From NCBI GenBank assembly GCA_024220525.1, contig JAMYWO010000068.1, forward strand, positions 148,154 to 158,913: a stretch of 10,760 nt of DNA, in the 5' to 3' direction. The notes below the pieces were generated by a model. The model worked only from the letters and a program-made list of their open reading frames with translations. It did not search any database and was not told where the DNA came from. A program made the translations under genes and the position numbers. Shown here piece by piece: positions 8,601 through 10,760 of this stretch (positions are counted from its first letter, which is position 1; each line of letters starts with the position of its first letter). The stretch is from Cochliopodium minus (Eukaryota; Discosea; Himatismenida; Cochliopodiidae).

Positions 8601-9282
8601 CTTTTAAAAAAACTTATTTCAAATTAATCTTACTTTTTATTTTCTTTTTATAGTTGATAGGAGGGGGAGGTTATACAATAAGAAATGTCGCAAGATGTTG
8701 GACTTATGAAACAGTAAAAAAAAAATTTTGTTAAAAAACAAAACAAATTTAAAATAATTAAAAACTGACAATCTATCTTTTTTAAAAAAAAACAATCATT
8801 AGGCTTCAGTTTTGAATGTAACCTTCTTTCTTTATTCTCAAACTTAATTTTTTTGTTTTTTTTTTTTTTCTCATTACATTTTTTATTTTACATTTTTTTA
8901 TCTTTCACAAAAGGTTGATGTATCAGATGAATTACCACACAATGAATACATAGAATATTATGGACCAGAGTTTAAGTTGCACATTCCACCAAACAATATG
9001 ACAAATCAAAACTCTGTGGAATACATTGAAAACATAAGAAACAAAATCCTTCAAAATCTCAAAAACCTAACTCAACCTGGTTCTGTTTTAATTCCAGAAG
9101 ATACTCCTCCCACTCTCAACCTTCATGACAAAGATCTTTACGATGAAGAAGATCCTGAAATAAGAATCTCCTCCAACAACAGAGACAAACACATTGCTCA
9201 TGATGGAGAAATGAGTGACAGTGAAGAAGATGACGATATCAAACCAAGAAAAAATGAGCACGATTTTGGAAAGGGAAATTAA
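5686..9282 (+). CDS. Class I histone deacetylase (RPD3/HDAC1-2 type), 13 exons
   Basis: Exons: 5686-5722, 5810-5838, 5921-6004, 6093-6207, 6354-6383, 6538-6639, 7227-7317, 7613-7779, 8083-8250, 8512-8561, 8654-8713, 8803-8817, 8914-9282. All joins keep frame and give 438 aa. The enzyme removes acetyl groups from histone lysines in nuclear co-repressor complexes. Visible signatures: [18 protein letters not shown] (16-33), [20 protein letters not shown], the catalytic His pair H135/H136 in [20 protein letters not shown], Zn ligands D171 and H173 ([11 protein letters not shown]) and D259 ([12 protein letters not shown]), and the transition-state Tyr Y298 (GGGGYTIRN). Residues equivalent to the inositol-phosphate contacts of HDAC1 are present (K27, R265, R301). 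The tail is short and acidic with MSDSEEDDD (S417, S419), like the CK2 sites of HDAC1/2. The ATG follows an in-frame TAA. The whole chain aligns with HDAC1 up to the tail, so this is an intact gene, not a pseudogene. Confidence 0.96.
6007..6035 (+). repeat. A9-T20 homopolymer pair in HDAC intron 3
   Basis: Directly after the donor GT, nine A (6007-6015) are followed by twenty T (6016-6035). The transcript could form an A/U hairpin next to the 5' splice site. It is prone to slippage and sequencing error. Confidence 0.7.
6640..7226 (+). repeat. HDAC intron 6 with TTTA/TTATTTA microsatellite
   Basis: This 587-nt intron (GTAATT...CTAG) interrupts the codon before L134-H135-H136 of the active site. 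From about 6770 to 7195 it is an imperfect array of ATTT and ATTATTT units with almost no G or C. It lacks stops in some frames, which creates a spurious Leu/Ile/Tyr open frame; it is not coding. Confidence 0.85.
7318..7612 (+). repeat. HDAC intron 7 with TATATT/TTATATTTA repeats
   Basis: This 295-nt intron (GTAAAA...TTAG) has 6-nt ATATTT and 9-nt ATTTATTAT units from about 7373 to 7565. It differs in unit from the neighbouring introns. Confidence 0.8.
7780..8082 (+). repeat. HDAC intron 8, T-rich TTTTTAT repeats
   Basis: This 303-nt intron (GTACTT...ATAG) is dominated by T5-7 runs separated by single A, G or C (about 7785-8010). It then switches to A-runs near 8040-8078. An in-frame TAA occurs early, so retention would truncate the enzyme before D259. 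Confidence 0.8.
8251..8511 (+). other. HDAC intron 9 with non-consensus GTTTTA donor
   Basis: This 261-nt T-rich intron ends in TTTTTTTAG. Its donor GTTTTA is the weakest in the window. The repeated phrase TTCATATTATCTCAT or close variants occurs three times (about 8295-8330 and 8395-8412). Confidence 0.75.
8803..8817 (+). other. 15-nt HDAC micro-exon (exon 12)
   Basis: The five codons encode ASVLN between TWTYET-type end of exon 11 (WTYET) and VDVSDELP of exon 13. HDAC1 has AVALD at this place, so the exon is needed to keep family spacing. It is flanked by AG at 8801-8802 and GTAACC at 8818. Confidence 0.85.
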
Positions 9283-9372
9283 AATCTTTTAACTTTTCAA
9301 ATCAAATATTAAATAAAATATTTATAAAACATCAAAATTATTTAAAGAGCAAAATAAAAAAATAAAAAAAAA
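9283..9372. other. Intergenic spacer, HDAC to MED9-like gene
   Basis: This 90-bp A/T-rich spacer has an AATAAA at 9312-9317 that could end the HDAC transcript. An A-rich run leads straight into the next ATG. No A8TTG element is present, unlike the other 5' flanks. Confidence 0.55.
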
Positions 9373-9766
9373 ATGAACGATGAAGATTTAAGCTTATTTG
9401 ATTTGAAACAATTTGATTTGATTCCTTATTGTTTGGAGATTATATCATCAATTATGGAAGGAAATAATTCAAAAACAGAAACATCAATGTCAGATTTTGA
9501 AAAACAATATGAAATGTGCCAAAAAATACTCGAAAATCTTACTTCATATAACATGAATATAACAGAACAACAAAATAAATTAAAAACATTGGAAGATCTA
9601 TTGGATAAAAAACTGTAAAAAAAACTTTTTTTAAAAGTAAATCAATTAATTTTCATAATTAAAAAGAAAATCATTTGATAAATACAAATCTATGATTGAT
9701 AAAATTGAAAATAAAAACATGGAAGATGAAGAGGAAGAAAGTGTCAAAATAATCGAAAATAAATAA
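9373..9766 (+). CDS. Probable Mediator subunit 9 (MED9)
   Basis: Exons are 9373-9614 and 9667-9766 (52-nt intron, GTAAAA...AAAG, phase 2), giving 113 aa. The Mediator middle-module subunit MED9 bridges transcription factors and RNA polymerase II. The pattern fits the family: FDLIPYCLEIISSIME (about 14-29, like F-L-P-L-V-H-N-I-I-K-x-M), then a helix with F-E-K-Q-Y-E-M-C-Q-K-I-L, then N-I-T-E-Q-Q-N-K-L-K-T-L (like L-S-P-E-Q-Q-x-x-x-L-x-x-L). Across the splice comes LLDKKLKSFDKYKSMIDKIE (like K-N-E-L-L-Q-K-Y-K). The join restores the K-x-x-x-x-x-K-Y-K end, which supports both the intron and the identification. The tail is acidic (MEDEEEES). Small coiled-coil proteins can mimic each other, so another coiled-coil protein remains possible. 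Confidence 0.62.
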
Positions 9767-9767
9767 A
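9762..9767 (+). terminator. AATAAA overlapping the MED9-like stop codon
   Basis: The hexamer overlaps TAA 9764-9766, and another AATAAA copy follows immediately. The convergent gene's stop is 39 bp away. Confidence 0.35.
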
Positions 9768-9805
9768 TAAAAATTATAAAATAAATTAATTTTTATCCTT
9801 TCTAT

Positions 9806-10760
9806 TCAAAAATTAATCAAAAATTGGATTGAAATTTGAGGAGAAACAATAGCTTGAGGAATTGGATGGACAATATTGTAAACTCTAACGAGAGAAAAGG
9901 AAAAAGGAGGAAGAAAAGAAGATTTTTCAAAAGATTTTTCCAAGAAATTTTCATTTTTAAAAGTGTGATAAACATTTATGTAGGAATATTTTGTTTTGTT
10001 ACTCTGAGAAGAAATCCAATTTAGTTTGTTTGCAAAATAAGGATATTTTTGCAAACTTTGATTGATGAATTTTCCAAAATTATTTAAAGAGGAAATAAGT
10101 TTTTCTTCTTCCACTTCTTTTTCTTCAATAAATTTTGATTCAAGATTATTTTTTGTAAAACTAAAATAAGCATTCCCAAAAATAGAATTTGTTTTGCTGT
10201 GTTCCTCATTTCCTTCTTCTTCAGAACTTTCTTCGTCAGAATCTTCTTTATTTTTGTGGTCATTATTAATGTGATTGCTGTTGTTATTAATAATATTGTG
10301 GATATTATCTAAAAAAGTAGAGAAAGAAGAAAAAGAGTAGAAAAGAGATTTGTGAAAAGAAGAAGACAAAGAAAGGTTAAATTCTTCTCCTTCCAACTTT
10401 TCTCCTTCTTTATTTGTGAAATGAAAAAGAGGGAAATGAAGAAAAGGGGGAGAAGAAGAGAGGGGGAAGGGTGTTTTAATCATTTTGGTGTGCATCTCTT
10501 TTTTCTTTTTTGTGTCGATTTCTTTAAAGGTTTTATTCATAGTTGAGGAATAAGAAGGAAGAAAAAGAAACGAGGAGAAAGGAGAAGAGAAAGAAGAAGA
10601 AAGAAAAAGAGATCTGTTCTCCGAAGAAGAAGTGAAAACAATTTCTATTGAACTGTTCTTTGGTAATCTTTCCACCACCAGCACCTTTACCATTCCCATC
10701 ACCACTCTCCTCTCATCACTTTCTTTATCACTTTCTTTATCACTTTCTTTATCACTTTCT
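9806..10760 (-). CDS. Ser/Glu-rich protein, C-terminal part, possible RidA/Dph6-like motif (5' end outside window)
   Basis: The minus-strand frame is open to the right edge and ends at TGA 9808-9806. From the edge it reads repeated E-S-D-K units, then a hydrophobic strand and turn MVKVLVVERLPKNSSIEIVF. This resembles the conserved 'strand, Leu-Pro-x-x-x-x-V/I-E-I' end of RidA/YjgF domains, including those fused to fungal and plant diphthine-ammonia ligase (Dph6). That link is a weak inference from one motif. Next come Ser-rich and Asn-rich stretches and an acidic patch (DSDEESSEEEGNEEH), with a more ordered tail: KFINQSLQKYPYFANKLNWI, then SYINVYHTFKN and IPQAIVSPQISIQFLINF. I do not recognise the tail. 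No intron is evident. The Met near 10700 is probably internal because the frame stays open upstream. Confidence 0.6.
   Translation of the reverse strand, partial: ESDKESDKESDKESDERRVVMGMVKVLVVERLPKNSSIEIVFTSSSENRSLFLSSSFSSPFSSFLFLPSYSSTMNKTFKEIDTKKKKEMHTKMIKTPFPLSSSPPFLHFPLFHFTNKEGEKLEGEEFNLSLSSSFHKSLFYSFSSFSTFLDNIHNIINNNSNHINNDHKNKEDSDEESSEEEGNEEHSKTNSIFGNAYFSFTKNNLESKFIEEKEVEEEKLISSLNNFGKFINQSLQKYPYFANKLNWISSQSNKTKYSYINVYHTFKNENFLEKSFEKSSFLPPFSFSLVRVYNIVHPIPQAIVSPQISIQFLINF
10715..10760 (-). repeat. 12-bp tandem repeat coding (Glu-Ser-Asp-Lys)n
   Basis: Plus-strand unit ATCACTTTCTTT is repeated three times exactly plus a 10-nt partial copy at the window end. On the minus strand it stays in frame with the gene and encodes ESDK units, a charged linker with possible Ser phosphorylation sites. 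Confidence 0.85.

Noticed and set aside
5686-9282. HDAC as a broken pseudogene, because the gene is split into many short frames
   Set aside because: All 12 gaps have GT...AG ends and compatible phases, and the spliced protein keeps every catalytic residue.
9836-10546. Plus-strand Arg/Lys-rich frames opposite the right-edge gene
   Set aside because: They are shadows of Ser/Phe/Glu codons on the minus strand, where a single open frame runs through.
1-10760. tRNA, rRNA, transposon ORFs, terminal repeats or viral genes
   Set aside because: I saw no cloverleaf, rRNA-like block, transposase, reverse transcriptase or capsid signature on either strand.

Overview
The window looks like nuclear DNA from an AT-rich unicellular eukaryote. 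Six of the seven genes are clearly eukaryotic, and five of them are interrupted by 17 GT...AG introns (13 begin GTAA, 9 of these GTAAAA). Intergenic spacers are short and extremely A/T rich, and the proteins carry Asn, Ser, Thr and Lys/Glu tracts. This is typical of dictyostelid-like amoebae, and also of other AT-rich protists such as Anaeramoebae or Heterolobosea; the sequence alone does not let me choose. TAA and TGA both act as stops, consistent with the standard code. Nothing suggests a bacterial, viral or mobile origin.

Layout, left to right: (1) the 3' end of a WD40-repeat gene (+, cut by the left edge); (2) a two-exon TUG/ASPSCR1-type UBX protein (+); (3) a three-exon phosphatidylinositol-transfer-protein (PITP) gene (-), convergent with gene 2; (4) a two-exon ESCRT-II subunit VPS25 (+), divergent from gene 3 across only 103 bp; (5) a 13-exon class I histone deacetylase (+) with all catalytic residues present; (6) a small two-exon gene that looks like Mediator subunit 9 (+); (7) a Ser/Glu-rich gene (-) cut by the right edge, with a faint RidA/Dph6-like motif. 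Simple tracts of ORF scanning hide most of these: the true starts and several exons were recovered by joining exons and comparing them with known family sequences from memory.

Together the genes form an ordinary housekeeping neighbourhood: membrane traffic (TUG, PITP, VPS25) and chromatin/transcription (HDAC, MED9). I see no operon-like system and no convincing undescribed machinery. The most interesting non-coding signal is a recurrent, gene-oriented element, A8-A10 followed by TTG, 15 to 35 nt upstream of the start codons of TUG, PITP, VPS25 and HDAC (twice before HDAC). By eye I found it nowhere else. It is a candidate core-promoter or initiator element. Other points worth a look are the 23-nt and 15-nt internal micro-exons, the T-rich simple-repeat introns of the HDAC gene, a divergent PITP head-group pocket, and polyadenylation-like AATAAA hexamers that overlap or abut stop codons.
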